Shown: positions 18,492 to 27,231 of the stretch, piece after piece
How the letters are laid out: each line of letters opens with the position of its first letter
Position numbering within the stretch: the first letter of the stretch is position 1
Source: an uncultured Clostridia bacterium
Lineage (GTDB): Bacteria > Bacillota > Clostridia > Oscillospirales > QAKW01
Assembly: GCA_944385895.1 (NCBI GenBank)
Contig: CALWYZ010000007.1
Span: 50,122 to 114,121 of the forward strand
DNA length: 64,000 nt
Reading direction: 5' to 3'
Notes under the pieces: generated by a model
Told to the model about the DNA's origin: nothing
Seen by the model: only the letters and a program-made list of their open reading frames with translations
The model's database searches: none
Program-made: the position numbers and the translations under genes

Positions 18492-20156
18492 CTAAATGAG
18501 CTGCCCTTCTGCCGTATCAGAAAGTTTTGCAGACAGTTGATTTGTCATATTCTGCAAACTAACAGCAAGATTTTGCAGATCATTGAGCGTGGCGACGGGA
18601 GAGTAGATCCATTCTCCCGTTCTTAAAACGGCTCTGCCGAAGTCGGATATATTTGTCACATACATAGGGCCCGACACTCCTTGGCTTTCAAAGTATGAAC
18701 ATAAATCCACACTTCCGTTTATCCATTCAGCAAGAGTCCATGTTTTTGTTGAATAATTATTATCGGCGTTGCAGATAAAATATCCGCTTGAGCCGCCTAC
18801 AATATATATCGGATCAACAATACTGCTTCCGCTCTCAGCAAGAGCAAGATCAAACAGTCGTATTCCCGATCCGTAAGTTAGGGTACTGTCGGTAAGCCCG
18901 TGCGACTGTATCGCAGATACCGCCGACTCAACATTGCCGAAAGCACACGGCAGTGCAGGAGATATGCACGAATCTGCGGCAGTACCGCTTGATATCTCTT
19001 CCGACAGACTGCGACTGCGAAGCTTTATGACACCGTCCTTACGGTAAAATATACTGTCATTTACAAGACCCGTGGGGTCAGTATCTGTATTAATTATTAT
19101 CTGTTCGCTGTCAGCATCAAGCTTTTGGGCAAGCATGCTGTCGGTTTGTGCAGTAGTATACGTGTCTATTTCATCAAACTTCTGCTGTACATACTTTTCT
19201 GTGGCTATCTTTTCGTAAACAGTTTCCTTAGCTCTGAAAACCTGTTTTGCAAAATCAGATACATTTTGAATAATAATATCCGAATATCCCTGCTGTTCAA
19301 AATGTCCCAACACATCTGCCGTACCTGCCGCCCATACTGAACTGCTCCATGCTTTATGATCGGTTTTCTGATCATAGTTATCTAAATAATATAAGGTCCT
19401 TACATTAACAATATATAATTTATCAACAAGCGTTCCATCCTTATTGTATAAATCCATAAGATGTATACAAGAGGTGTTGTTTTCCGTCTTATCAGTAAGC
19501 CCGTGCGACTCAATTGCGCTGTCAAGATCATCTGAGCTGTCATAAACGCACAGTGCGGGAGACAGATAAACCTCAGCTTTATCGCCGTCTGAGGGGGCGG
19601 ATATATATCCGTTTTTATAAAGCTTGAGCTGAGTATCCTCTCTGCAAATAAACGCTGTGTCCTGATCAGAGGGCTGAGAGCTCACATCCTGTATCACATT
19701 TTTACTGTCATTGTCGGTCTTGAGATCCAGCAAGGAGTCGGTCTGTGTTTTGGTATATATCTGTGTTTTATCATATACATTCTGTATATCAGCCTTTTGT
19801 GACAGCATACTGTCCGTCTGAGTTTTGGTATATACCTGTGAGGCGTCTGCTTTAAGATCGAGGTATCCGTCCGCCTCACTTTTATTATACGTCTCAGATT
19901 TTTTATAGACACTGTCCGCGTCCGCTTTTGTATCGAGCAAACCGTCGGTTTCCGTCTTTGTGTATACACTTTGGGCGGGCGCTGCGGCGTTTGCGGTATC
20001 TACAAGCTCATTTATTTTCGGAATGATTATCTGTCTGGGCAGATAATCGAAAAACTCTTTCATTTCCTGTGCGGTTTTTCCCGGTACGTCAGATTGATTT
20101 ACATGATACCGTTTTTGATTAAAAAGTTCAGTATCATTGATTTTCGATATCGACAT
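18492..20156 (-). CDS. Phage fibre protein with repeats and a duplicated head domain
   Basis: A 554-aa structural protein. Residues 64-150 and 333-350 carry repeats of the type YTKTxTDxxLDxKAD, found in trimeric phage head and tail fibres. A domain of about 170 residues occurs twice (about 151-318 and 350-523): both copies contain SPAL...AIxSHGLTD, LYIV or IYIV, HFEQQG or YFESQG, and NVSDF or NISDF. The N-terminus (MSISKINDTELFNQKRYHV) probably attaches to the virion. It overlaps the portal gene by 23 bases, so it may decorate the head near the portal. Likely receptor binding, by inference. No protease or lyase motif seen. Confidence 0.72.
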   Translation of the reverse strand: MSISKINDTELFNQKRYHVNQSDVPGKTAQEMKEFFDYLPRQIIIPKINELVDTANAAAPAQSVYTKTETDGLLDTKADADSVYKKSETYNKSEADGYLDLKADASQVYTKTQTDSMLSQKADIQNVYDKTQIYTKTQTDSLLDLKTDNDSKNVIQDVSSQPSDQDTAFICREDTQLKLYKNGYISAPSDGDKAEVYLSPALCVYDSSDDLDSAIESHGLTDKTENNTSCIHLMDLYNKDGTLVDKLYIVNVRTLYYLDNYDQKTDHKAWSSSVWAAGTADVLGHFEQQGYSDIIIQNVSDFAKQVFRAKETVYEKIATEKYVQQKFDEIDTYTTAQTDSMLAQKLDADSEQIIINTDTDPTGLVNDSIFYRKDGVIKLRSRSLSEEISSGTAADSCISPALPCAFGNVESAVSAIQSHGLTDSTLTYGSGIRLFDLALAESGSSIVDPIYIVGGSSGYFICNADNNYSTKTWTLAEWINGSVDLCSYFESQGVSGPMYVTNISDFGRAVLRTGEWIYSPVATLNDLQNLAVSLQNMTNQLSAKLSDTAEGQLI

Positions 20157-21630
20157 TGTTTTGTCCTCCTCTGCTCTTTATTATCTGCTCCAGTTTTGAC
20201 TTTGGCACAGAGCTGTCATCATCCAGCGCCCAAACATACTCCTCAAATGTAAGATGACCCATACTGAAAAGCTGGCTTAGTGACTGCTCTCTTGCGTATT
20301 TTGAAAACGGATTTGTACTGGATACATCAACACGGACCTGCGGCTGGAGGATATCAAGCTGTCCGGCGCTGATTTTCTCTCCGCCCGGAAGCGTAATTCC
20401 CTCAGGGTTATAAACAATCCACTGTCTGTACCAGATCATCGCAATGTCTTCCACCAAACGTCTAAACGCAGCTGTCTGCTCATTAAGCGGTATCGCAGCC
20501 TGGTCACGTACGGCAATAATAGCGGTGCCGGAGGCCTTAGTCGGATCTATATTTCCCAGTGAAGCGTCGCCCGCACCGGCAAGCTGACGAGTCGTTATAA
20601 GCAGCTCCTCGCTCAGAGCCTTGGCATCGGGAGCCATCGGTGACGGAGTAAGATAATTTACCGCATCCTTTACCGAATTTATACTTCCGCCCTCTACTTC
20701 TATTGCAGTTCCGACTTCAGTCAGCGCCTTCGGATTGGCAATACGGTCACCTGCGTATATCAGACGCGAATATGCGGTAAGCTTGGCATTTACAAGGCGT
20801 CTTGCAAGATTGCGGTTTATCTCTATCTGATTTGGTATAACAGGCAATACCTCACCGTAGCCCCGTGCTGTTGAACGCTTTCTTGAACAAATCAGAGACG
20901 CCACAGGATAACAATTCAATCCCTTAACTACTTGTCTTGGCTGATATACCACTGTTCTTGTTGAACGGGTAAAATACAGATCGCCGTTTACCAGCTCCAG
21001 CTTTAAAAGGCTTACGCATTTGTCCCGTCCCAGATCATCCAAGTCCTCATCAGGTAAAATCGTCATATAGATCTCTTTGGATATTCCGTTTTTCTGCGCC
21101 TGCGCCCGGATATCTTTAACTGACTTGCGTTCTCTGATTAATATGTATGGCTGTGCCGATATGTCCGGATTGGACTCATCCGCAAGAAAAACATCTGTGC
21201 GTTCAAGTACCTGACACGACCCGGCTCCGTCATAAAAATAGATATAACTGTCACCCGATATCATAGCGGCCTTAACTACATCCCAGCATTTTGTATCCAT
21301 TTTGAGACGTTCCCACTGCTGTGCGGCGATGCGCGACAGCCCGGCGCATACACGCTGCATGCGGTCGTCAGTGATAGGAGCAGAATAGTTTATGCTCATA
21401 TCGTTCATTGCAACCATAGCAGTTTTATACTTGACAAGCGGGGCAATAAAATTATATACAGGCAGCTGTTCATCTCCGCTCTCAAGTCCGTACCACTGAT
21501 CTCCCTCATAAAAGCGGTATGCACGAACGGTATCGTCATCAATACCCATTTTCATATGAGTATCAAGACAAGTCTCATATTCACCCCAGATCTGCCCTGC
21601 CGTCACTATTGTGTCATACAGCTTGCTCAT
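20134..21630 (-). CDS. Phage portal protein
   Basis: A 498-aa protein forming the dodecameric portal through which DNA is packaged. It shows the portal pattern FYEGDQWYGLE...LPVYNFIAPLVKYKTAMVAMNDMSI near the N-terminus, a long middle domain with beta strands, and a C-terminal helical region with LPGGEKISAGQLDILQPQVRVDV and TFEEYVWAL. It lies two genes after the large terminase, as usual. The ATG overlaps the stop of the small membrane gene by four bases. Its length is standard. I see no damage to the frame. Confidence 0.85.
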   Translation of the reverse strand: MSKLYDTIVTAGQIWGEYETCLDTHMKMGIDDDTVRAYRFYEGDQWYGLESGDEQLPVYNFIAPLVKYKTAMVAMNDMSINYSAPITDDRMQRVCAGLSRIAAQQWERLKMDTKCWDVVKAAMISGDSYIYFYDGAGSCQVLERTDVFLADESNPDISAQPYILIRERKSVKDIRAQAQKNGISKEIYMTILPDEDLDDLGRDKCVSLLKLELVNGDLYFTRSTRTVVYQPRQVVKGLNCYPVASLICSRKRSTARGYGEVLPVIPNQIEINRNLARRLVNAKLTAYSRLIYAGDRIANPKALTEVGTAIEVEGGSINSVKDAVNYLTPSPMAPDAKALSEELLITTRQLAGAGDASLGNIDPTKASGTAIIAVRDQAAIPLNEQTAAFRRLVEDIAMIWYRQWIVYNPEGITLPGGEKISAGQLDILQPQVRVDVSSTNPFSKYAREQSLSQLFSMGHLTFEEYVWALDDDSSVPKSKLEQIIKSRGGQNNVDIENQ

Positions 21631-21815
21631 CTGCGGTCACCGCCTTTGTATTTATCCGTTTTGCCGTATGCTTCAATATTCTGCAATAAAATATTAAGCT
21701 GTTCTATCTCGTTGTGGGCAGCACCGTGTATGCTCTTTTTATATCTATGCTTTTTAATAATAAAACATACTGCACCGGCAGCAAGTATTATGCCGGTAAA
21801 AACCAATACTTCCAT
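21627..21815 (-). CDS. Small single-span membrane protein in virion cassette
   Basis: A 62-aa protein with one hydrophobic segment (about 4-20, VLVFTGIILAAGAVCFII) and a basic, hydrophilic tail. It lies 10 bases after the terminase gene and overlaps the portal gene by ATGA, so it is translated as part of the cassette. No family recognised. A spanin-like or accessory lysis role is possible, but nothing in the sequence shows this. Confidence 0.55.
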   Translation of the reverse strand: MEVLVFTGIILAAGAVCFIIKKHRYKKSIHGAAHNEIEQLNILLQNIEAYGKTDKYKGGDRR

Positions 21816-21825
21816 TTTTCCTCCT

Positions 21826-23184
21826 CTATATTATTTTGAACTGTTTTTCACTGTCAAAAGGGGACAGTTTTTTCTCAAAACTAAAGCCGTATTTATATTC
21901 GGGCGGCGGTATGTCTGCCGGTCTTGGCTGACCTGAAACAAAGTAACGTATAGCGTCAGGAGCATGAGTAAGTTCATGCGGGACGCTTGCACAATCAGAT
22001 GGATTTTGACTGTCACACTGCAGCATAGAAATGCAGCGGATAAGATTGATGCAACAGTCAAAAATCCTAAGCCGAGCCGTCGGCTTTTGCTGTTCATCCT
22101 GAGTTATATGCAGCCATTCCTTGACAGCAAGCCAACCTGAAATCCTTGAGGACGATACACGCGTCAGATTTATTCCGTTTTCAGCAAACAGTGAGGCTAT
22201 ACTTTTACCGCTGTCTTTTTGTCTGTTCCAGAGATCGGGCGGTGCGAAAACCGCACGGATCTTGTCGCCGCCGCAAAGTTCTTTTAATCTTTGGGCCGCC
22301 TGCGACACTATAAGCCCGCTTCCTCCGTTGTCTTTGCCCTCATACACCTCAGCTGTCACATATGCATTGCAAAAACCGTCAACAGCAATTTTATAAGCGG
22401 CAAGCATATCAAGTCCGTAATCGAGACAGATGTATTTTCTCCACTCGTCAGGAATCTCAAATGCCGGCATAACATGAATCTGCCGGTCAAATTCTTCAAA
22501 AAATTTGCCGTCAGTGATGTCCCAGCATCCGTCAAGCAGCGCTTTTCTGTCCTTTTTACTCAGAGCTTCAAGGCGCTTGATATACATCGGATCTGATTTC
22601 ATCAAAAAGCCGTTATCAGTGATTTTTGCGGGGATGAATATTCTTGTCATTCCTGCGATCTTAACCGCTCTGTCGGCAGGGCAACAGTCAATAAACCGTT
22701 TTTTTACCCAGCTGTGACCTATACCCCCGGGATTTGTACTGCTTTTGACGGACTTGGGATAACCATTGACACCTCTGCAGCGTGAAAGCAAATACAGATA
22801 CATACTTTCTGTAAAATGAGTCAGCTCGTCAAAACGTATGACATCATATTCAGCCGACTGATACCTATACACATCCTGCTCATTATCACAATAGGCAAAG
22901 TCTATCAGCGATCCGTTTACAAACGTCCCCGTGTGATCGGCTTTCCGATAGCTGTAAACCTGAGAGGGATATAGCGAAAGAGATGTACGTATCAGCGACT
23001 TTTCAAGTTCGGGAAGTGTACGCCTAAAAATTATCTGCTTTGATGCCGGATATTTCATTGCGTACAGGAATGCATCTATTATCTGTCCGTAACTTTTTCC
23101 GCCGCCCGCCGCACCTCCGTAAAGCACTTCGAATTCATAAGTGTCACAGAATTTTTTTTGACGCTCGGTAACGGAAATGTCCAT
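21826..23184 (-). CDS. Phage terminase large subunit
   Basis: The 452-aa packaging motor. Walker A GGAAGGGKS (23-31), Walker B YDVIRFDE (Asp119, Glu120) and the coupling-like segment KSSTNPGG are visible. The C-terminal RNase-H-like nuclease begins with ICLDYGLD and continues with the later acidic residues of VFAPPDLWN and DAIRYF. Its start overlaps the end of the preceding small gene (TGATG). It is complete and shows no frameshift. This gene anchors the identification of the whole block as a tailed-phage virion module. Confidence 0.92.
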   Translation of the reverse strand: MDISVTERQKKFCDTYEFEVLYGGAAGGGKSYGQIIDAFLYAMKYPASKQIIFRRTLPELEKSLIRTSLSLYPSQVYSYRKADHTGTFVNGSLIDFAYCDNEQDVYRYQSAEYDVIRFDELTHFTESMYLYLLSRCRGVNGYPKSVKSSTNPGGIGHSWVKKRFIDCCPADRAVKIAGMTRIFIPAKITDNGFLMKSDPMYIKRLEALSKKDRKALLDGCWDITDGKFFEEFDRQIHVMPAFEIPDEWRKYICLDYGLDMLAAYKIAVDGFCNAYVTAEVYEGKDNGGSGLIVSQAAQRLKELCGGDKIRAVFAPPDLWNRQKDSGKSIASLFAENGINLTRVSSSRISGWLAVKEWLHITQDEQQKPTARLRIFDCCINLIRCISMLQCDSQNPSDCASVPHELTHAPDAIRYFVSGQPRPADIPPPEYKYGFSFEKKLSPFDSEKQFKII

Positions 23185-23423
23185 CAGTCAACAACCCTGA
23201 TATTAACCTTAAATTCGCCGGCTGACGGACTGTCCTGATAATCCAGAATCTCTCTGACAAGCTTTACTGCATCCGGTGCGCCGCCAAGCGCACGTTTTAT
23301 TATTGCTGCCGCTATTGCCTGCTGCACTGTAAAACTTGGACCGAGAATTGCTTCTTCCGGATCACTTATCTTTTTCCTGCATAGCTTTTTGACTGTCGCG
23401 TCAAATGTTTTAGTCCTTGCCAT
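23184..23423 (-). CDS. Terminase small subunit-like protein
   Basis: The first gene of the cassette, 79 aa, coupled to the large terminase by a TGATG junction. A basic N-terminus (MARTKTFDATVKKLCRKK) is followed by helices (FTVQQAIAAAIIKRALGGAPDAVKLVREIL) resembling the helix-turn-helix and oligomerisation part of small terminases. It is short for the family, and no profile match can be claimed. Position is the main evidence. Confidence 0.55.
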   Translation of the reverse strand: MARTKTFDATVKKLCRKKISDPEEAILGPSFTVQQAIAAAIIKRALGGAPDAVKLVREILDYQDSPSAGEFKVNIRVVD

Positions 23424-23575
23424 TTGCTCTTTGCCCCCTTTCGTATTCTGATTTTAAACTAAAAAACCGAACAAAACGAACAGTATGATACTTTTTTAAG
23501 TTATTGTATTGACTATAAAAACGGCATTTATCTGTTCAAGGTCGAAATACGTCATATAAAAAAATACGTTTTATA

Positions 23576-23604
23576 TTGACAATTTTGCAATGATATGCTA
23601 TACT
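23576..23604 (+). promoter_or_regulatory. Promoter of tRNA-fMet
   Basis: TTGACA (23576-23581), a 17-base spacer and TATACT (23599-23604) end 11 bases before the tRNA. This is a near-consensus housekeeping promoter. Confidence 0.85.
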
Positions 23605-23615
23605 AACATATACAT

Positions 23616-23691
<76 letters not shown>

Positions 23692-23726
23692 ACATTGCGA
23701 ACCGAAAAAGATATTGGTTCGAAAAA

Positions 23727-23757
23727 CCCAGAAACCACAACGGTTTCTGGGTTTTTT
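23727..23757 (+). terminator. Terminator of tRNA-fMet
   Basis: CCCAGAAACC (23727-23736) pairs perfectly with GGTTTCTGGG (23742-23751), followed by TTTTTT. Confidence 0.9.
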
Positions 23758-23777
23758 ATGTCATTTTTCAAGGTGGA

Positions 23778-23826
23778 GTTCAAAAGATATCATTTCCCCA
23801 AAACGACCTTTGGGGAGGACTTGAAC
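23778..23826. repeat. Nested inverted repeat after tRNA-fMet
   Basis: GTTCAA (23778-23783) pairs with TTGAAC (23821-23826), enclosing a perfect TCCCCAAA/TTTGGGGA hairpin. It lacks a U-tail, so it is not a terminator of the normal type. A structured or recombination-related remnant is possible. Confidence 0.4.
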
Positions 23827-23844
23827 TAAATACCTAGGCTTTTA

Positions 23845-23890
23845 GGGGCAGATTTTGCGATTATTTTCGCAGCGTCTGCCTCTTTTTATT
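23845..23890 (+). terminator. Terminator-like hairpin before AraC gene end
   Basis: GGCAGA and TGCGA arms (23847-23860) pair with TCGCA and TCTGCC (23867-23880) around a small internal loop, then TCTTTTTATTT. It overlaps the 3' end of the convergent AraC gene, so it may serve one or both strands. Confidence 0.5.
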
Positions 23891-24644
23891 TGTAATTATA
23901 AACGTAATCCGAAGGAGAAATGCCTACCTGTTTTTTGAACTCGGTAGAAAAATATTTGTAATCTGTGTAGCCCGACATTAAAGCGATTTCTTTAAGAGAA
24001 TAATATCCTGTAGAAATCAATTCTTTCGCACATTGAATACGAAGGTGTATGATATATTTCTGTGGAGAAATACCATAGTCTTCTTTAAACAGCTTTCTGA
24101 AATACACCTCACTCATGAAAGACTGCTCGGCAATTGCCTTTATAGATAAATCACAATCGTTGTAATGTTTTAATAGATAATCTACGGAATTTTTAATCTT
24201 TGAGTTTATGGGTTTTGGCTTATAGTTTTCGGAATAGCACATGGCTAAGATCTCATTGAAAATTGCCGAACATTTATATTTGTATCCGACCTCTTTATGA
24301 TTCCAACACTCTAAAATACTTGTAAAAAGGCTTTGGAAAGTTTCGGGATATTTAGGTTTGAAAAATTCAATATCCCTTGCATTACAATTGATAAATTCGA
24401 AGTGTATCACGATCAACTCGTCAATTTTAGAAACACGACTGTAATCAAGATTTGATGGTACAAACGATACATAACTATCGCCCATTTGAAATACGCCGGT
24501 TCTGCTTTTTAAAACCGTATCGGCTTTCAATCTAAAAGACAGAGCATCGAAATTACGTTTGCTGTTATGTATATTAACATTTTTTTGTTTAAGTTCTAAA
24601 ACATCCAATAGATTAAAAGAAATCGTATCATTATCAAAAAACAA
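23886..24644 (-). CDS. AraC-family transcriptional regulator (of GH10 locus)
   Basis: A 252-aa regulator. An N-terminal sensor of about 150 residues, probably a cupin-like sugar-binding fold, is followed by a C-terminal double helix-turn-helix (about 155-250) with LSIKAIAEQSFMSEVYFRKLFKEDYGISPQKYI and LKEIALMSGYTDYKYFSTEFKKQVGISPSDY, the AraC signature. It is divergent from the GH10 gene across a 126-base gap, so it very likely controls that operon, sensing a xylan-derived sugar. Codon use is AT-richer than in the housekeeping genes. Confidence 0.87.
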   Translation of the reverse strand: MFFDNDTISFNLLDVLELKQKNVNIHNSKRNFDALSFRLKADTVLKSRTGVFQMGDSYVSFVPSNLDYSRVSKIDELIVIHFEFINCNARDIEFFKPKYPETFQSLFTSILECWNHKEVGYKYKCSAIFNEILAMCYSENYKPKPINSKIKNSVDYLLKHYNDCDLSIKAIAEQSFMSEVYFRKLFKEDYGISPQKYIIHLRIQCAKELISTGYYSLKEIALMSGYTDYKYFSTEFKKQVGISPSDYVYNYK

Positions 24645-24770
24645 AACAAACCACCTAACTTTCTGCTTTATTATAGATATTTAGTTTTGAAAAATCAACC
24701 TATTATATCGAATTTCGGGTTTCATTTGTAGATTTTTTCGATTAAGATATAGAATATAGGAGGTTTCGTT

Positions 24771-26120
24771 ATGAATGACAGAAAAAAGATTTTAGATTTG
24801 TTTGAGCAACAAAAAGAATATACCGACAAAAGAGTTTCAGAGGACATAGAAAAATACAGAAAAGGTAACGCTGAAATTATTGTCACCGATAAAAGAGGAA
24901 AACCTATACACAATGTGGAAATCAAAGCAAAACAAAAATCTCACGAATTCCGTTTCGGTGCAAATTTGTTTATGCTCGATGAATTTGAAACAGAAGAAAA
25001 AAACGAAAAATACAAAAAGCATTTTGCTGATGTATTTAATATGGCAACGTTGCCTTTTTATTGGGATGCGACCGAGCCTGAAAAAGAGAAAACAAGATAT
25101 GATAAAGACAGTAAAAAGCTTTATCGCAGACCCCCGATTGATTTGTGTATAGAGTTTTGCGAAAAATACGGCATAGAACCTCGTGAACACGCTTTGGCTT
25201 ATGACCGTTTCTTCCCCAAATGGCTTTATGAAGCAAACGTTGCGCAGGTAAAAGAAGCGCTCGAAAAACGTTATAAAGAAATTTCCGAAAGATATGCAGA
25301 TAAAATACACACCATCGAAGTTACCAACGAAATGGAATGGGTAAAGGGAAAAACATCGTTTTATGATGAACCTGATTTTGTGAAATGGTGTTTTAAATCA
25401 GCTGAAGAATATTTCCCTAATAATCAGCTTGTTATAAATGAGCATACCGGTCTTTGTTGGGCTGACAGATGCCGCGCTACCGATAAGTACTATTCCTACA
25501 TAGAGGCTAATATGCTTAAAGGCGCCAGAATTGATGCCATTGGTATGCAATACCATTTATTCAACAGGCGAGAAAATGAATATGATGCAACAAGGCTTAC
25601 ACTAAATCCCGAAAGTCTTTACAAGCATATGGATTTGTATTCTAATTTTGGTAAGCCTCTGCAAATCACCGAGGTAACGGTGCCCGCATATTCGTGGGCG
25701 TCAGAGGATGAGGAAATACAGGCGGAAATTATTGAAAAACTGTATTCTATCTGGTTCTCACATCCCAATGTTGAGCAGATCATTTATTGGAATCTGGTTG
25801 ATGGCTACGCCCATGTATGGGATCCCGATCCCGAAAAGATCAGGGCATCTCAAGGCAATATGTCGCTGGGAGAGAACTACTATTACGGCGGACTGCTTCG
25901 CTTTGATTTATCTCCTAAGCCTGCGTATTACGCTATTAAAAATCTTATTCAAAACGTGTGGCACACTGAAGAGACTCTTGTTACCAGTGAAAAGGGCACA
26001 TGCTCTTTCAGAGGGTTTTACGGTGAATATGAACTGGAATTTGATGAGGACGGCAAGACAATGAAAAAGACTGTTTTTCTTTCTTCTAAGGATGACAACG
26101 AAATAAAAGTGGTATTGTAA
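24771..26120 (+). CDS. GH10-type endo-xylanase, cytoplasmic
   Basis: A 449-aa glycosidase of clan GH-A. An N-terminal segment of about 60 residues with beta strands (AEIIVTDKRGKPIHNVEIKAKQ) precedes the (beta/alpha)8 barrel beginning FRFGANLF. The acid/base Glu lies in TNEMEW and the nucleophile in LQITEVTVP, equivalent to the GH10 NE and TE(L/V) motifs; YWNLVDG follows. No signal peptide, so it works on imported xylo-oligosaccharides, unlike secreted xylanases. GGAGG precedes the ATG. Its stop overlaps the next start (TAATG). Family well supported; substrate inferred. Confidence 0.83.
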   Translation: MNDRKKILDLFEQQKEYTDKRVSEDIEKYRKGNAEIIVTDKRGKPIHNVEIKAKQKSHEFRFGANLFMLDEFETEEKNEKYKKHFADVFNMATLPFYWDATEPEKEKTRYDKDSKKLYRRPPIDLCIEFCEKYGIEPREHALAYDRFFPKWLYEANVAQVKEALEKRYKEISERYADKIHTIEVTNEMEWVKGKTSFYDEPDFVKWCFKSAEEYFPNNQLVINEHTGLCWADRCRATDKYYSYIEANMLKGARIDAIGMQYHLFNRRENEYDATRLTLNPESLYKHMDLYSNFGKPLQITEVTVPAYSWASEDEEIQAEIIEKLYSIWFSHPNVEQIIYWNLVDGYAHVWDPDPEKIRASQGNMSLGENYYYGGLLRFDLSPKPAYYAIKNLIQNVWHTEETLVTSEKGTCSFRGFYGEYELEFDEDGKTMKKTVFLSSKDDNEIKVVL

Positions 26121-26989
26121 TGGGTGGAAAAATACTTATCATACTTGCCTGTGTTCCGCTATATGTAATCAATTCCTTTTGTGATAAGGTTTTATCCACA
26201 AAAAACGGAAATTCATTTAATTACATATACAACTGTTTAAAATTTTGTATTTGCAGCCTGTGTATGATTCCCCTGCTTTTTGTGAAGGTTTCATCACTTT
26301 TTGCTGCGGGTAGTATAGTCTGCGGAGTTTCTTGCGGGTTAATGTATGCAGTCAGTAAAACTGTTATGCTTAAAGGATACGAAGCCACTTCGGTAGCGTT
26401 TATGACCTTGTGTCATTCCGCGGGAATGATTGTGCCTTGCATTATTGGGCATTTTCTTTGGTCAGAAAAGCTGAGCGTTTTATCAATAATGGGCATTCTA
26501 GTTACAATTTTTGCAATTACACTGCTCAAAGACAACCGGGCTGCCACCACAAAGTTTAAAGCAAAAGGAATTATTTTCGGACTAATAATTTTCCTTACCA
26601 GTGGCGGAGTAATGATTTCGCAAAAAGCAATGGGCGTATATTTTGAAACAGAGGGAGTTTCTGCATATACATTATACTCTTTTATTGTTCCGGCACTTAT
26701 ATTATCCTTGCTTTCAAAACCAAAGACCATAAAAAATATAAATCTAAAAGATAAAAAAACAATTGGATTTTGCGCGCTTGGAAGTGCAATCTCGCTATCT
26801 GTTATCGGTTTTGTTATGACGGGGCTGGCGTCCAGTGTTCCGTCGGTGATCCTGTTCCCGCTGTTCAACGGGCTTGGCATTATAGCCGTATGTATCGGCT
26901 CGGTTTTTGCTTTTAAGGAAAAACTCAGCATCAAAAATGTTGTTGGCTTGCTATTAGGCGTTTGCGGGCTGTGTTTAGTGAATTTATAA
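26120..26989 (+). CDS. DMT/EamA-family transporter
   Basis: A 289-aa membrane protein with about ten hydrophobic segments in two similar halves, as in EamA-type transporters of the drug/metabolite superfamily. The second half ends VVGLLLGVCGLCLVNL. Translationally coupled to the GH10 gene by TAATG, so it probably moves a sugar related to that enzyme's substrate or product. Direction is not shown by sequence. No binding-protein or ABC genes are nearby. The transporter call is firm, the substrate is inferred. Confidence 0.78.
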   Translation: MGGKILIILACVPLYVINSFCDKVLSTKNGNSFNYIYNCLKFCICSLCMIPLLFVKVSSLFAAGSIVCGVSCGLMYAVSKTVMLKGYEATSVAFMTLCHSAGMIVPCIIGHFLWSEKLSVLSIMGILVTIFAITLLKDNRAATTKFKAKGIIFGLIIFLTSGGVMISQKAMGVYFETEGVSAYTLYSFIVPALILSLLSKPKTIKNINLKDKKTIGFCALGSAISLSVIGFVMTGLASSVPSVILFPLFNGLGIIAVCIGSVFAFKEKLSIKNVVGLLLGVCGLCLVNL

Positions 26990-27055
26990 TGTCATCTGTA
27001 TGGACGCATAAGTCAACAAGCAGCACAGATATCTTTTTCGGTGCGACTTGCCAAG

Positions 27056-27089
27056 AAAAACCGCCGTTTTCGGCGGTTTTTCTTTTTTT
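27056..27089 (+). terminator. Terminator of GH10-transporter operon
   Basis: AAAAACCGCC (27056-27065) pairs perfectly with GGCGGTTTTT (27072-27081), then a T run. Confidence 0.92.
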
Positions 27090-27150
27090 GTTTTTAAATT
27101 TATTTGACCACTTTTTTGACCATTTTGTTATTCTATTGTTTTTATAATAG

Positions 27151-27194
27151 AAAAAGGTATGAGTAAAAAATAAGATTTCTACTCATACCTTTTT
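27151..27194. terminator. Bidirectional terminator
   Basis: A perfect 15-base stem: AAAAAGGTATGAGTA (27151-27165) with TACTCATACCTTTTT (27180-27194), T-rich on both strands. It ends the minus-strand regulator remnant at 27232. Confidence 0.75.
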
Positions 27195-27231
27195 TTCGTA
27201 TTTACGAATATTATTATTTTTTATTTACTAA

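Noticed and set aside
19694..19969. 91-aa frame inside the fibre gene
   Set aside because: A frame shift of the repeat-coding DNA; the periodic composition keeps several frames open.
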